Position numbers and translations under genes: made by a program. Shown in pieces: positions 43,072 through 51,643 of a stretch of 64,000 bases of DNA. Within the stretch, counting starts at the first letter, position 1; every line of letters starts with the position of its first letter. The stretch lies in contig NZ_CP016444.1 of assembly GCF_001742165.1 (NCBI RefSeq), positions 186,001 to 250,000 on the forward strand, read 5' to 3'. Below the pieces are notes generated by a model. The model saw nothing but the letters and a program-made list of their open reading frames with translations. It had not been told where the DNA came from and made no database searches. The stretch comes from Burkholderia stabilis. Its GTDB lineage: Bacteria; Pseudomonadota; Gammaproteobacteria; Burkholderiales; Burkholderiaceae.

Positions 43072-45210
43072 TCAGCTCGACACGCCCATCGCCGGATCGC
43101 TGATGCTGTCCTTGCCGGTCTCGACTCGGCCCGCGAAGCGGCGCACGAGGCCATTCTCGGCCGCGAGCGTGAAGTCGTACCAGCCGCTCGACGCGGCGAG
43201 CGTCCAGTACGGCTCGACCTGCATGCCGGCCGGCACCGAATAACTCCACGGGCCGTCGGTGCGATACGCGTTCGACGTGACCGTCACCTGGCTCGCCGCA
43301 TTGCCGACGTTCATGATCGTCAGGTACACGGCGTCGTTCGCCGGGTCGTAGCACACGCGAATCTCCGGCACGGGCCCGCTCGCCGCCTTCGCGACGTTGC
43401 CCTGGAATTCGCGCAGGAAACCGTTCGGCCCGAGCACCCACAGGTCGTAGTTGCCCGCGTCGTCGGCCACCGCGCGCCACGAATCCGACAACTGCTTGCC
43501 CGCTTCGACCGTATAACGGCGCGGCGCGCGATCGAGATGCAGCTTGTCGTACACATGGAACACCGCGCCGACCGTGCCCGTGTTGCTGAACGTGAGCCAC
43601 AGCAGCCCGCCCGACACGTCGGCGCTCGCGCTCGTATGCAGCTCGTACGGCAGCGCGCGCGACGGCCGCGTGCCCGGCGGCTGCACCGGCATCTGCTGCG
43701 CGCCGACCGACGGCACCGGCACCGCGCCCATCAGGCTCTGCTGCACGTGCTGCGCGTCGGCGGCGGCCTTGGTCGGCGCCGGCAGCGACGTCGTCGGGTT
43801 GCCGTTCGGGTTCCTGAAGTTGAACGCCGACGTCATGTCGCCGCACACCGCGCGGCGCCACGGGCTGATGTTCGGCTCCTGCACGCCGAAGCGCTGCTCC
43901 AGGAAGCGCAGCACCGACGTATGGTCGAACACTTCCGAGTTGACCCAGCCGCCGGTACTCCACGGCGACACGACGAACATCGGCACGCGCGGGCCGGGCC
44001 CGTACGGGCGGCCGTCCGGCGCGAGCGGCGACGAATCGCCGGGCGGGTTCGGCAGCGTGAAGTATTCGTACTGCGTCGTCACGGTCGACGCGCCCGCATA
44101 CGTGCCGTCCGCATTGCGCGACGGCGCGTTCGGCGGCGGCATGTGATCGAAGAAGCCGTCGTTCTCGTCGTAGTTCACGAACAGCACGGTCTTGCTCCAC
44201 ACGTCGGGGTTCGCGGTCAGCGTGTCGAGCAGCCGTTGCAGGTAGTACGCGCCCTGCCCCGGCGTCGATGCGCCCGGGTGCTCGCAATACGCCTGCGGCG
44301 ACACGATCCAGCTCACCTGCGGCATGCGGTTCGCGGCGATGTCGTCGGCGAGCGCCTGCAGGAAACCGCCGTCGGGCATCGTGTTGCCGATCCCCTTGTA
44401 CAGCGGCGACAGCGCTTCCATTGCGCTCGTGTACGGCGCGTTCGGCGAACCCGGCACGGTCTCGTTGACCTTGCGGAACGTCGCAAAGCCCGCGAGCGGG
44501 TTGTCGGTGTAGTTGTCCGGCATGTTCTGGTAGACCTTCCAGCTCACGCCGGACGCCTGCAGGCGCTCCGGATAGGTCGTCCAGGTCAGGCCCGTCTTCG
44601 ACGAGCCGAGGCCGTCCCAGCCGTCGTTGTTCACGACCGCCGTGTTCGATCCCGTCGGGCCGTTCGTGCCGGTCCACAGGAAGATGCGGTTCGAGTTGGT
44701 GCCGCCGTGCAGCGAGCAGTGGTACGCGTCGCAGACGGTGAACGCATTCGCGAGCGCGAAGTGGAACGGCAGGTCGGACTGGCGCAGGTAGCCCATCGAC
44801 GCATCGCCCTTCGACGCGGGCCACGCGGTCATCCGGCCGTTGTCCCACGCCGTATGCGAATCGGTCCACGAATGCGCGCCGCCGACGAGCAGCGCATTGC
44901 CCTTCGTGCTGTCGAGATAGAACGGCAGCACCGGTCGCTTGCCGTCGCTTTGCTGCCAGACCGGCGTGCCGCCCGGCTGCGGGATCGTCAGGCGATCGCC
45001 GAAGCCGCGTACGCCGGGCATCGTGCCGAAATAATGGTCGAACGAACGGTTTTCCTGCATGAAGATCACGACGTGCTGGACGTCGTTGATCGTGCTGGTC
45101 TGGTTGTTCGCGGGAATCGCGAGCGCGCGCCGGATCGCCGGCGGGAACATCGAGAGGGCCGCGCTGCCGGCGGCGGCACGGAGAAACGAACGGCGGTCGA
45201 TGGAAGTCAT
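43072..45210 (-). CDS. plcN: Phospholipase C, phosphocholine-specific, Tat-exported
   Basis: A 712-aa enzyme of the PLC-H/PLC-N phosphoesterase family that hydrolyses phosphatidylcholine and related lipids outside the cell. A Tat signal with RRSFLR opens the protein. The catalytic region starts VVIFMQENRSFDHYFGTMPG (residues ~47-66) with the conserved E-N-R-S-F-D-H; SLHGGTNSNRIFLWTGTNG and NYDENDGFFDH are metal/phosphate-binding segments. Two C-terminal DUF756 domains close the protein. Length is as expected. No downstream plcR-type chaperone gene is present; the following genes are lipoproteins. Confidence 0.9.
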   Translation of the reverse strand: MTSIDRRSFLRAAAGSAALSMFPPAIRRALAIPANNQTSTINDVQHVVIFMQENRSFDHYFGTMPGVRGFGDRLTIPQPGGTPVWQQSDGKRPVLPFYLDSTKGNALLVGGAHSWTDSHTAWDNGRMTAWPASKGDASMGYLRQSDLPFHFALANAFTVCDAYHCSLHGGTNSNRIFLWTGTNGPTGSNTAVVNNDGWDGLGSSKTGLTWTTYPERLQASGVSWKVYQNMPDNYTDNPLAGFATFRKVNETVPGSPNAPYTSAMEALSPLYKGIGNTMPDGGFLQALADDIAANRMPQVSWIVSPQAYCEHPGASTPGQGAYYLQRLLDTLTANPDVWSKTVLFVNYDENDGFFDHMPPPNAPSRNADGTYAGASTVTTQYEYFTLPNPPGDSSPLAPDGRPYGPGPRVPMFVVSPWSTGGWVNSEVFDHTSVLRFLEQRFGVQEPNISPWRRAVCGDMTSAFNFRNPNGNPTTSLPAPTKAAADAQHVQQSLMGAVPVPSVGAQQMPVQPPGTRPSRALPYELHTSASADVSGGLLWLTFSNTGTVGAVFHVYDKLHLDRAPRRYTVEAGKQLSDSWRAVADDAGNYDLWVLGPNGFLREFQGNVAKAASGPVPEIRVCYDPANDAVYLTIMNVGNAASQVTVTSNAYRTDGPWSYSVPAGMQVEPYWTLAASSGWYDFTLAAENGLVRRFAGRVETGKDSISDPAMGVSS

Positions 45211-45247
45211 GATCGAGAAGGAAGGTCGTCCCGGAAAGGCGCGCGCG

Positions 45248-45511
45248 TTACGGCGCGCAGCGCAGCTGCGAGTTCAGCGACGGCGACTGCAGCGCGGTCG
45301 TGCCCGATGCGGGGCACGGGCCGGCGCCCGGCAGCGCGACGATCGGCACGGGCGCGCTCGCGCCGCCCGCGCCTGCCGGCGCGGCGTTCGCCTTCGCGGC
45401 GCTCGCGGGCGTGCCGCTCGACGCGTCATCGCCGCCGCACCCGGCAACCAGCGCGCTCAGCACGCAGGCGGCGAGCGCGACGCGCACGCGGCGCAGGTGG
45501 ATCGTGTTCAT
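45248..45511 (-). CDS. Small lipoprotein, 87 aa
   Basis: A short exported protein with a lipobox LVAGC (C25) after a basic N terminus and hydrophobic core. The mature part is Ala/Gly/Pro-rich (GTPASAAKANAAPAGAGG) with two cysteines near the end (GPCPASG, QLRCAP) that could pair. No recognised domain. ATG follows GGAG. It lies between the phospholipase (37 bases downstream) and the LamG phosphatase (12 bases upstream) on the same strand, so it is the middle gene of an operon. Confidence 0.8.
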   Translation of the reverse strand: MNTIHLRRVRVALAACVLSALVAGCGGDDASSGTPASAAKANAAPAGAGGASAPVPIVALPGAGPCPASGTTALQSPSLNSQLRCAP

Positions 45512-45523
45512 GTGATGGCTCCG

Positions 45524-47635
45524 TCAGTGAAGGATCGTCGACAGCGGCTTGCCCGAGCCCGCGACCGACTGCAATTCGGTTTCGGTCACGACGCGGTTCC
45601 ACATCGCGACGTCGGAGAAGCTCTCGACGTTCGGCTTGACCGTCGTGCACGCATTGACCGTGTAGCCGCCGCTGTAATGGCTCGCCGGATAGCCGCACGC
45701 GAGCATGTGGTACTGGCCCGTGCCGTCCTCGTTCACGCCGAACGTCTTCGTGCCGAGGCCCGGCAGCGCGCTCGCCGATACCGTGAGCGGCGTGCTCTGC
45801 TTCTGCTCGCCGAGCACCGGGTCGAACGTGTAGGCCGTCATCGTCTTGCCGACGGTGTCGATCACGAACGCTGCATACACCCACTGGTTCGCGGTGACGC
45901 TCATCGTCTTCAGGTCGTTGCGGTTGCTGCCGTCGCCCGCGTTGTACTGGATGTTGCAGGTGCCCGACGGCGCGCCCGACGCCTGCGGGAACAGCCCGAT
46001 CGCGATGCCGGGGTTCTTGCCGCTCTGCCAGTTCTTGTTCGCGAACACCGGCGTGCCGAAGCCGACGACGTCCGTGCACGGCGTCTTCACCCACATGCCG
46101 ATCGTGAATTGCGCCTGCGTCGCGATGTCGGCGTTCTGCACGAGCTTGTAGCCGTCGTAGCCGTTCGTGTCGACGGTCTGCGTCGTCACCTGCAGCGCCT
46201 GCCCGCCGAACGGATCGGCGGCGAGCGAGCCGCCGTTCGCGGCGGCAGAGAACGGGCCCATCGTGCTCGCGTTCAGCGCGTCGACGGCCGGCAGCGCGCC
46301 GAACGGGTAGTACGACGCGAGGCCGTTCTTCAGCGTCGTCGCGAGCGGCGGGGGCGGGGGCGGCGGCGGCACGTACGCGATCCGCGCGATGCTGCCGACG
46401 CTCGCGCCGCCGGCCGTCACCACGTAGTCGAAGCTGTAGGTGCCGGCCGCGGTCAGGCCGAGATTGCTGTCGGTATAGGTCGTCGTGCCCGCGGGGAGCG
46501 TCGCGATCTGCTGGCCCGCGCGGTAGATCGCGATCGCGCCGCTCGACGGCGCGGTCCACGTCAGCACGACGCTGTGGCCGTCGGTGCTCGTCGTGCCGGC
46601 GAGCTGCGACACCGGTTGCGCGCCGATCAGTTCGCCGCCGTCCATTTCATACGCGGACGGCGCGGGCAGCGCGCCGAATTGCGCGAGCACGGTCGGCGCG
46701 ATATCGGCAATGCTTGCGCGCGTGCGCAGGTCGGCCAGCGACGCCGGTTGCGCGCTGCTGCCGAGGCGCCCGTTGTCGGCCTGGTTCATCGCGATGAAGG
46801 TCGTCGATTCGGACAGCAGCGGCAAGCCGTCGCTGCCGCCGGCCGCGTTCAGGCCGTGGCCGCCGGTGACGACCACCAGCCAGTTCTCCTTGTTGCGCTT
46901 CGCGGTTTCGGCGACGAGCGCGCCGACGGCCGCATCGAGCTGCTTCAGCGTGTTCGCATACGCCGATGCGCCGAGGCCGTAATTCAGCGCCGCATCCTGC
47001 GCAGAGTGGTATTGCGCGACGACGAGCGCATAACCCTGCTGGATCATCGTCGTGCTTTGCTGCGTGACGCAGTTGTCGACCGCCGCGCAGTTCGCGAGCG
47101 TGTCGAGGCTGCCCGCGTTGCGCCCGGCGCTCAGCAGCGACGCGAGCACCGGCGACCCGACGGCCGCGCCGAGCAGGCCCGCGTTCGCGGTCTTCAGTGC
47201 GTCGAATGCGGTCGGCGCCTGCAGCGCCTGGTTCGGCGCGTCGGACAGCACCTGGTGGCGATTGCCCCACGCGCCGGTGAGCAGCGTGGCCCAGCTCGGC
47301 GTGTCGAGGTTCGGCTGCTGCGACGGCAGCCCGTTGACGCCGCCGCTGTACGCGGGTGCGACGTGCAGCTTCGCGAGATTCGGCAGCGTGCCGCCGGCGA
47401 TGCCGGCCGCCAGCGCGGCGTACGTGAGCCCGTCGAGCTCGATCACGAGCGCGCGGTTCGCGACCTGCTGGCCCGGCGGCGTACCGTCGTTGCCCTTGCC
47501 GTTGTCGGTGCCGCCGGCCGCGTTCGTCGCCGTGCTGCCAGCGCCGGTCGTGCCGTCCATGTTGCCGCCGCACGCGCCGAGCGCGCCGACCAAGGTCAGC
47601 CCGCACAGCAGCCGCGCGAGAGTGGTCTTCCGCAT
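45524..47635 (-). CDS. Lipoprotein: nucleotide pyrophosphatase/alkaline phosphatase-like domain fused to a LamG-like domain
   Basis: A 703-aa exported lipoprotein (lipobox GALGAC, C22). Residues ~60-330 resemble the type I phosphodiesterase/nucleotide pyrophosphatase fold: ALVIELDGLTYAAL (metal Asp), LDTPSWATLLTG (nucleophile threonine/serine region), TGGHGLNAAGG and the terminal SIADIAPTVLAQFG. A fibronectin-III-like segment (STDGHSVVLTWTAPSSGAIA) follows, then an eight-proline linker (PPPPPPPP) and a ~250-residue jelly-roll LamG/concanavalin-like domain ending in MWNRVVTETELQSVAGS. AGGGGG ribosome binding site. Likely first gene of the operon with the small lipoprotein and the phospholipase. 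Confidence 0.83.
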   Translation of the reverse strand: MRKTTLARLLCGLTLVGALGACGGNMDGTTGAGSTATNAAGGTDNGKGNDGTPPGQQVANRALVIELDGLTYAALAAGIAGGTLPNLAKLHVAPAYSGGVNGLPSQQPNLDTPSWATLLTGAWGNRHQVLSDAPNQALQAPTAFDALKTANAGLLGAAVGSPVLASLLSAGRNAGSLDTLANCAAVDNCVTQQSTTMIQQGYALVVAQYHSAQDAALNYGLGASAYANTLKQLDAAVGALVAETAKRNKENWLVVVTGGHGLNAAGGSDGLPLLSESTTFIAMNQADNGRLGSSAQPASLADLRTRASIADIAPTVLAQFGALPAPSAYEMDGGELIGAQPVSQLAGTTSTDGHSVVLTWTAPSSGAIAIYRAGQQIATLPAGTTTYTDSNLGLTAAGTYSFDYVVTAGGASVGSIARIAYVPPPPPPPPLATTLKNGLASYYPFGALPAVDALNASTMGPFSAAANGGSLAADPFGGQALQVTTQTVDTNGYDGYKLVQNADIATQAQFTIGMWVKTPCTDVVGFGTPVFANKNWQSGKNPGIAIGLFPQASGAPSGTCNIQYNAGDGSNRNDLKTMSVTANQWVYAAFVIDTVGKTMTAYTFDPVLGEQKQSTPLTVSASALPGLGTKTFGVNEDGTGQYHMLACGYPASHYSGGYTVNACTTVKPNVESFSDVAMWNRVVTETELQSVAGSGKPLSTILH

Positions 47636-47794
47636 GTTTCCCCCTGATTGGAATATCCGGACACGCCCGGCGATCTGCCCGGATTCTGCTCAGGGGATGC
47701 GATGCGCGTATTTCGTTTTGCAGAAGCGCGCCGATACAGGTATCAGTTTTTTTGGGGCGGGCCCGGCGGGCGCGCCGGCCGGGCGGCGGAAACG

Positions 47795-48964
47795 TTACCG
47801 CCCGTCGCCGAGCGACCCGAGGATCTGGTAAGCGACCTTCACGCGATCCTCGATCGGGAAGCTGCGGTTCGCGAGCATCACGATCGCGATCCGTTTCGCG
47901 GGGACGAATGCGACATACGTGCTGAAACCGTTGGTCGAGCCCGTCTTGTTGATCCAGGTGTTGCTGTTCGGTGCGAGCGGCGGCTTGATCGCACTGGCGG
48001 GCGTCGCGTTGAACAACATCTTCGGCGCGTTGCCTTCGAGCAGCGTCGGCAGCGCAACCGGGTACGGATACTGTTCCCAGATCAGGTCCTGCGTCAGCGG
48101 CCCCGCGCGGAAATAGCCGGTGTGCGTGCGTTCGATCGCGCGCTGCAGCCGCGGCGCCGTTTCGACCAGCCCCATGTTCGCCTGCACGAAACGCAGCAGG
48201 TCGGCCGCCGTGGTCCGCACGCCGTACGCCTCCTGCCACAGCATGCCGCCCGTCATCCGGATCGGCTTGCCGTCCTGCGTATAGCCCTGCGCATAGTCGG
48301 CCGTGCGCGCGTCGGGCACGTTGATGTACGTATGCATCATCCCGAGCGCGGGGAACAGCCGCTGCTCCATCAGCGCCGCGAAATCCTTGTGCATCGCCTT
48401 CGCGGTGAGCCTGCCGAGCATCCCGATCGCGACGTTCGAATACGTGCGGCGCGTGCCCGGCGCATACGCGGGCCGCCACGCGTCGAGATAGCGCATCAGG
48501 CCGGCTTCGTCGCGGATGCCGTCCGGCACCTGCAGCGGCATGCCGCCGGGCGTATGCGTGCCGAGCTGGAGCAGCGTCACGACGCCGAACGGCTTGCCCT
48601 GCAGCGCGGGCAGGTATTTGCCCGCCGGGTCCGTGAGCGACAGCTCGCCGCCCTCCTGCGCATCGGATGCGAGCGTCGCGGTCAGCGTCTTGCTGACGGA
48701 GCCGATTTCGAACAGCGTGTCGCCGGTGACGGGCTTGCCGGTTTGCGTCGACATCACGCCGTAGTCGAACACGTAGGGCTTGCCGTCGGCGACGACGCCG
48801 ATCGCCATGCCGGGAATCGCGTACTGCTTCATCAGCGGCGCGACGTGGCGGGTCACGGTGGCGTGGAGGTCGTCCTGCGTGAATGCGGCCGCGCGGCCGG
48901 CCGTGGCGGTGGCGCACGCGGCGACGAACAGGGTCGCGGCGAAGCGTGTCGCGTTGAATCGCAT
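47795..48964 (-). CDS. ampC: Class C beta-lactamase (AmpC family)
   Basis: A 389-aa serine beta-lactamase exported by a Sec signal (cleavage near residue 26). Active-site motifs are all present: S89-VSK-92, Y175-S-N177 and K340-T-G342. The length and spacing match chromosomal AmpC enzymes. The divergently placed ampR gene seen in many enterobacteria and Pseudomonas is absent, so control differs. ATG has AAGGAA eight bases upstream. It is 159 bases upstream of the LamG phosphatase, likely a separate unit. Penicillin-binding esterases of the same fold are the alternative. Confidence 0.87.
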   Translation of the reverse strand: MRFNATRFAATLFVAACATATAGRAAAFTQDDLHATVTRHVAPLMKQYAIPGMAIGVVADGKPYVFDYGVMSTQTGKPVTGDTLFEIGSVSKTLTATLASDAQEGGELSLTDPAGKYLPALQGKPFGVVTLLQLGTHTPGGMPLQVPDGIRDEAGLMRYLDAWRPAYAPGTRRTYSNVAIGMLGRLTAKAMHKDFAALMEQRLFPALGMMHTYINVPDARTADYAQGYTQDGKPIRMTGGMLWQEAYGVRTTAADLLRFVQANMGLVETAPRLQRAIERTHTGYFRAGPLTQDLIWEQYPYPVALPTLLEGNAPKMLFNATPASAIKPPLAPNSNTWINKTGSTNGFSTYVAFVPAKRIAIVMLANRSFPIEDRVKVAYQILGSLGDGR

Positions 48965-49133
48965 GGGTGCGGTTCCTTTTTATGTCGGATGGTTGCATGA
49001 ACAACAGATCCGGTCGCACCGCGCGGCGATCACGGCGGCCGGCCTGTCGAAGCAGGACTATCCGCTACCGGCCCGCCGCCAACAATCGACGATATGTTGC
49101 GCGAGCCTAAAGAAAAACTTATGAGATAGGCGA

Positions 49134-49149
49134 GGCATTCCGGAATACC
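49134..49149. promoter_or_regulatory. 16-bp near-perfect palindrome, operator candidate
   Basis: GGCATTCC followed directly by GGAATACC; 7 of 8 positions of each arm match. It lies 171 bases before the beta-lactamase start and 235 bases before the leader-like ORF, in otherwise gene-free DNA. Confidence 0.4.
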
Positions 49150-49368
49150 CCGCTGCATTCCCGCATCGCTTACCGGTTCGCAGGGAAAACCTGTCGGTTT
49201 TAACAGCACTCAATCCGGCAATCGAATCGCGCCGAGTCCAGATCGGTGAAAAAGAGATAAGTCTTGTCAGATTCGCCAACGCCGGCACGCGGCGTGATTG
49301 ATTCGCCTGCGCGGATCGCAGTAGACTCGCGAAAGCAAAAAATAAAATCCATCCTGAGAGAATCAATA

Positions 49369-49428
49369 ATGAAGCGCCATCTTTCGATTACCCGCCTCCG
49401 CGTCATTGGCCGCCGCGCGGCCGCGTGA
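49369..49428 (+). CDS. Possible 19-aa leader peptide
   Basis: The micro-ORF encodes MKRHLSITRLRVIGRRAAA. The basic, HLS-TR-R pattern resembles regulatory leader peptides placed before sulphur-assimilation operons, although no cysteine codons are present. A GAGAG stretch lies about nine bases upstream. Its TGA overlaps a GTG that could start a second 46-codon frame. No sulphur gene follows; the next gene is the PcfJ-like protein. It may be a regulatory relic or chance. Confidence 0.3.
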   Translation: MKRHLSITRLRVIGRRAAA

Positions 49429-49580
49429 TTTTCACGAGTCGACCGACATGTATCGGGCACCCGCGACGCAACCGCGCATCGCTCGCGCACGCGTTCGCCG
49501 TTTCGCTCGTGAGCCAAAAGAACATCCAGGGCTTCGCGCGCATCGCCCGCGCCCGCCCCGCCTGACCGGAGAGTGACCCC

Positions 49581-50867
49581 GTGACCGAAACCGTCACCGC
49601 GTCCGCCTATCGGCCGCGCGACGTCGTCAATGCGCCCGACATCAAGGCGGCCATCGCACGCCGCAGCGCCGAGCGCGGCGACCCGGCCGACATCCTCGCG
49701 TGGCTCGGCAACCATTTCTTCCGCTGGGTCGTCGGTGCGTTCGAGCAGGCGCAGCCGCTCGATTCGCTCGCCGATTACCGCGCGCTCGCCGGCGCCGACC
49801 AGCCGCCGCCCGACTGGCTCGTGCGCCGGTTCCGCGTGCAGCCGGCATCCGGCGCGGCGGCCGCGCCTTCGCAGCCGGCCACCGCCGAACCGAAACCGCT
49901 CTACTTCATCGATCCCGAGCACATGCTGCTGATCGACCGCGAACGCGTGCTGGTCGAATTCCTGCGCTCGCGCGCCGGCACGCGGCTCGCGCAAAAGCTG
50001 CAGCGCATCACGTGCACGATGGCGCTCGACATGTGGGAGCGCGAGCACCAGCGGATGCAGGCGCGCCGCGACAGGGGCTGGGTGCCGAGCAGCGGCCTGG
50101 CGCTGCGCGAAGTGCTGCGCACGCCGAACGGGATCGTCTTCGAATTCGCCGGCGATCACGCGGCGCTGCGCGAGGAACTGGCCTACGAGTCGTACTACAT
50201 GCAGCATTGCCTCGGCCAGTTCGCGGATCGCCGCCGGCTGCGCGGCGGGTACGGCGAACAGTATGCGCAGGCGGCGCAGGACGGCCGGCTGCGCCTGTTC
50301 ACGCTGCGCGGCGCGGGCAACCAGCCGCACGTGACGATCAGCCTGTCGGTGACCGGCGACGGCCTGCGCATCGACCAGATCAAGGGCAAGCAGAATCGTC
50401 ATCCGGTGCGCCGCTATGCGGACGACGTCCGCCAGTTCCTGCGCATGCTCGCGCCGCGCGGCGAGCGTCATCCCGATTGCGAAGGCATGGGCCTCGTGTT
50501 CGAGCCGGAGACGCCCGGCGCGGCCGCCGGCGAATGGACGTTCGTCACCGACGTGCGCTCGCCCGACCACCTGCTGAGCGTGATGAGCGAGAACTTTCAC
50601 CTGATCGAACATTTCCCGCAGCCGCCGGCCGTGCTGCAGTGGCTGCTGCTGCGCAACGCGCCCTATGCGCTCGGCCAGCTCAGGCAGATCGATCCGGCCG
50701 TCGCGGCGGCCGCGCGCCACGCGTTGCCGGCCGATGCGCTGGCCGCCGCGCGCGAGCCGGACGCGCCGCCAGCCGCCGCGTTCGCGATCGAAGGCATTCC
50801 GATCGATCCTGCGCTCTGCGCGGCGCTCGTGTTTCCCGCGACGGCGGACGGGAGCCCGGCATGCTGA
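49581..50867 (+). CDS. PcfJ-like protein (first gene of a three-gene operon)
   Basis: A 428-aa protein whose central part resembles PcfJ-like domains found in mobile-element proteins: MQHCLGQFADR, DGRLRLFTLRGAGNQPHVTI and IDQIKGKQNRHP, the C-x-G ... S/TLR ... PHVTI ... QIKGKxN pattern. N- and C-terminal regions are helical and unassigned. The start is GTG with GGAGAG seven bases upstream. Its stop overlaps the next gene's ATG by seven bases (50861-50867). PcfJ-like proteins have no known activity; here the gene is chromosomal without other mobility genes. Confidence 0.78.
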   Translation: MTETVTASAYRPRDVVNAPDIKAAIARRSAERGDPADILAWLGNHFFRWVVGAFEQAQPLDSLADYRALAGADQPPPDWLVRRFRVQPASGAAAAPSQPATAEPKPLYFIDPEHMLLIDRERVLVEFLRSRAGTRLAQKLQRITCTMALDMWEREHQRMQARRDRGWVPSSGLALREVLRTPNGIVFEFAGDHAALREELAYESYYMQHCLGQFADRRRLRGGYGEQYAQAAQDGRLRLFTLRGAGNQPHVTISLSVTGDGLRIDQIKGKQNRHPVRRYADDVRQFLRMLAPRGERHPDCEGMGLVFEPETPGAAAGEWTFVTDVRSPDHLLSVMSENFHLIEHFPQPPAVLQWLLLRNAPYALGQLRQIDPAVAAAARHALPADALAAAREPDAPPAAAFAIEGIPIDPALCAALVFPATADGSPAC

Positions 50868-51643
50868 AGCTGCTGATCGGCGCGGCCGTGCTGTGGCTCG
50901 TGTGGTACGTGTGGCGTTCGTTCCGGATCGCCGCGCGAATGGTGCGTGAAGTCGATGCCGACCAGGCCGCGGGGGCCGAAAGCGCGGTGCCGGTGCGGCC
51001 GACCGCGGCGGTATCGCTTGCGCGCACGCTCGCCGACCAGGCGCCGCCGAATCGCCGCCGCTGGGCGCTCGCGCTCGCCGACATCCTGCTGATCCGCAAC
51101 GGGCTGCGCACCGATTGCGACGACCTCGTCCATGCGCTGCCCGACACGCAGCGCGAACAGCTCGCCCGCCAGTTGCGCCGCGAACTCGACCTGCCGGCCG
51201 ATCTCCCCGAGTGGCAGATCGTGCAGCGCGTACCGGCGATTCTCGCGGGCTGGATACGCGGCGTCGGCCGCTCGCACGAAGGTTTCTACGAGCAGCTCGC
51301 CGCGCAAGGCCGCGTGCGCGACGCACTGGCGTTCGATTGCGCACGCACCGCGTTTCTCGTGCGCTGCATCGCGCTGCTCGGCTGGGCGTCCGAACAACAG
51401 GCGTGGGTCGTGCTGCTGCTCAATGCGCAGCGCGCACAGGACAGCTTCGACAGCTGGGAAGACTTCGGGCTCGCGTACGCGCGTGCGCGCAAGCACTGGC
51501 TGCGCGGCAGCGGCCAGGACGGCCCCGCGTCGTCGCGCGCCACGCAGGAAGTGCGCGAGCACCTGCGCAATCCGTCCGGAAACTGGCTTTCGCTGCCGTG
51601 GAAGCGCTACCGCATCTTCGATCCCCAACCCGTTTCGTCATGA
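50861..51643 (+). CDS. DUF1266-like membrane-anchored protein
   Basis: A 260-aa protein. An N-terminal hydrophobic helix, LLIGAAVLWLVWYVW (residues ~4-18), probably anchors it to the inner membrane. The C-terminal half shows DUF1266-type features: ALAFDCARTAFLVRCIALLG and the block DSWEDFGLAYARARKHWL, which is the most conserved segment of that family. No enzymatic activity is known. Overlaps both neighbours: starts inside the PcfJ-like gene and ends four bases into the next gene (ATGA at 51640), so the three are co-translated. Confidence 0.75.
   Translation: MLKLLIGAAVLWLVWYVWRSFRIAARMVREVDADQAAGAESAVPVRPTAAVSLARTLADQAPPNRRRWALALADILLIRNGLRTDCDDLVHALPDTQREQLARQLRRELDLPADLPEWQIVQRVPAILAGWIRGVGRSHEGFYEQLAAQGRVRDALAFDCARTAFLVRCIALLGWASEQQAWVVLLLNAQRAQDSFDSWEDFGLAYARARKHWLRGSGQDGPASSRATQEVREHLRNPSGNWLSLPWKRYRIFDPQPVSS

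Larger units (their letters stand above)
48965..49580. other. Intergenic region of about 620 bases with palindrome and micro-ORFs
   Basis: Divergent promoter space between the beta-lactamase and the PcfJ-like operon. It is locally more A/T-rich (49090-49380). It contains a near-perfect 16-bp palindrome at 49134-49149 and a leader-like 19-aa ORF at 49369-49428 overlapped (GTGA) by another 46-codon frame starting with GTG at 49425 and ending at 49565, 15 bases before the operon start. No larger gene is visible. Confidence 0.55.

Noticed and set aside
43039..47647. Two frames of more than 860 codons on the plus strand opposite the phospholipase and phosphatase genes
   Set aside because: Arg-rich antisense shadows caused by GC-rich codons; the minus strand carries full-length recognisable enzymes with signal peptides.
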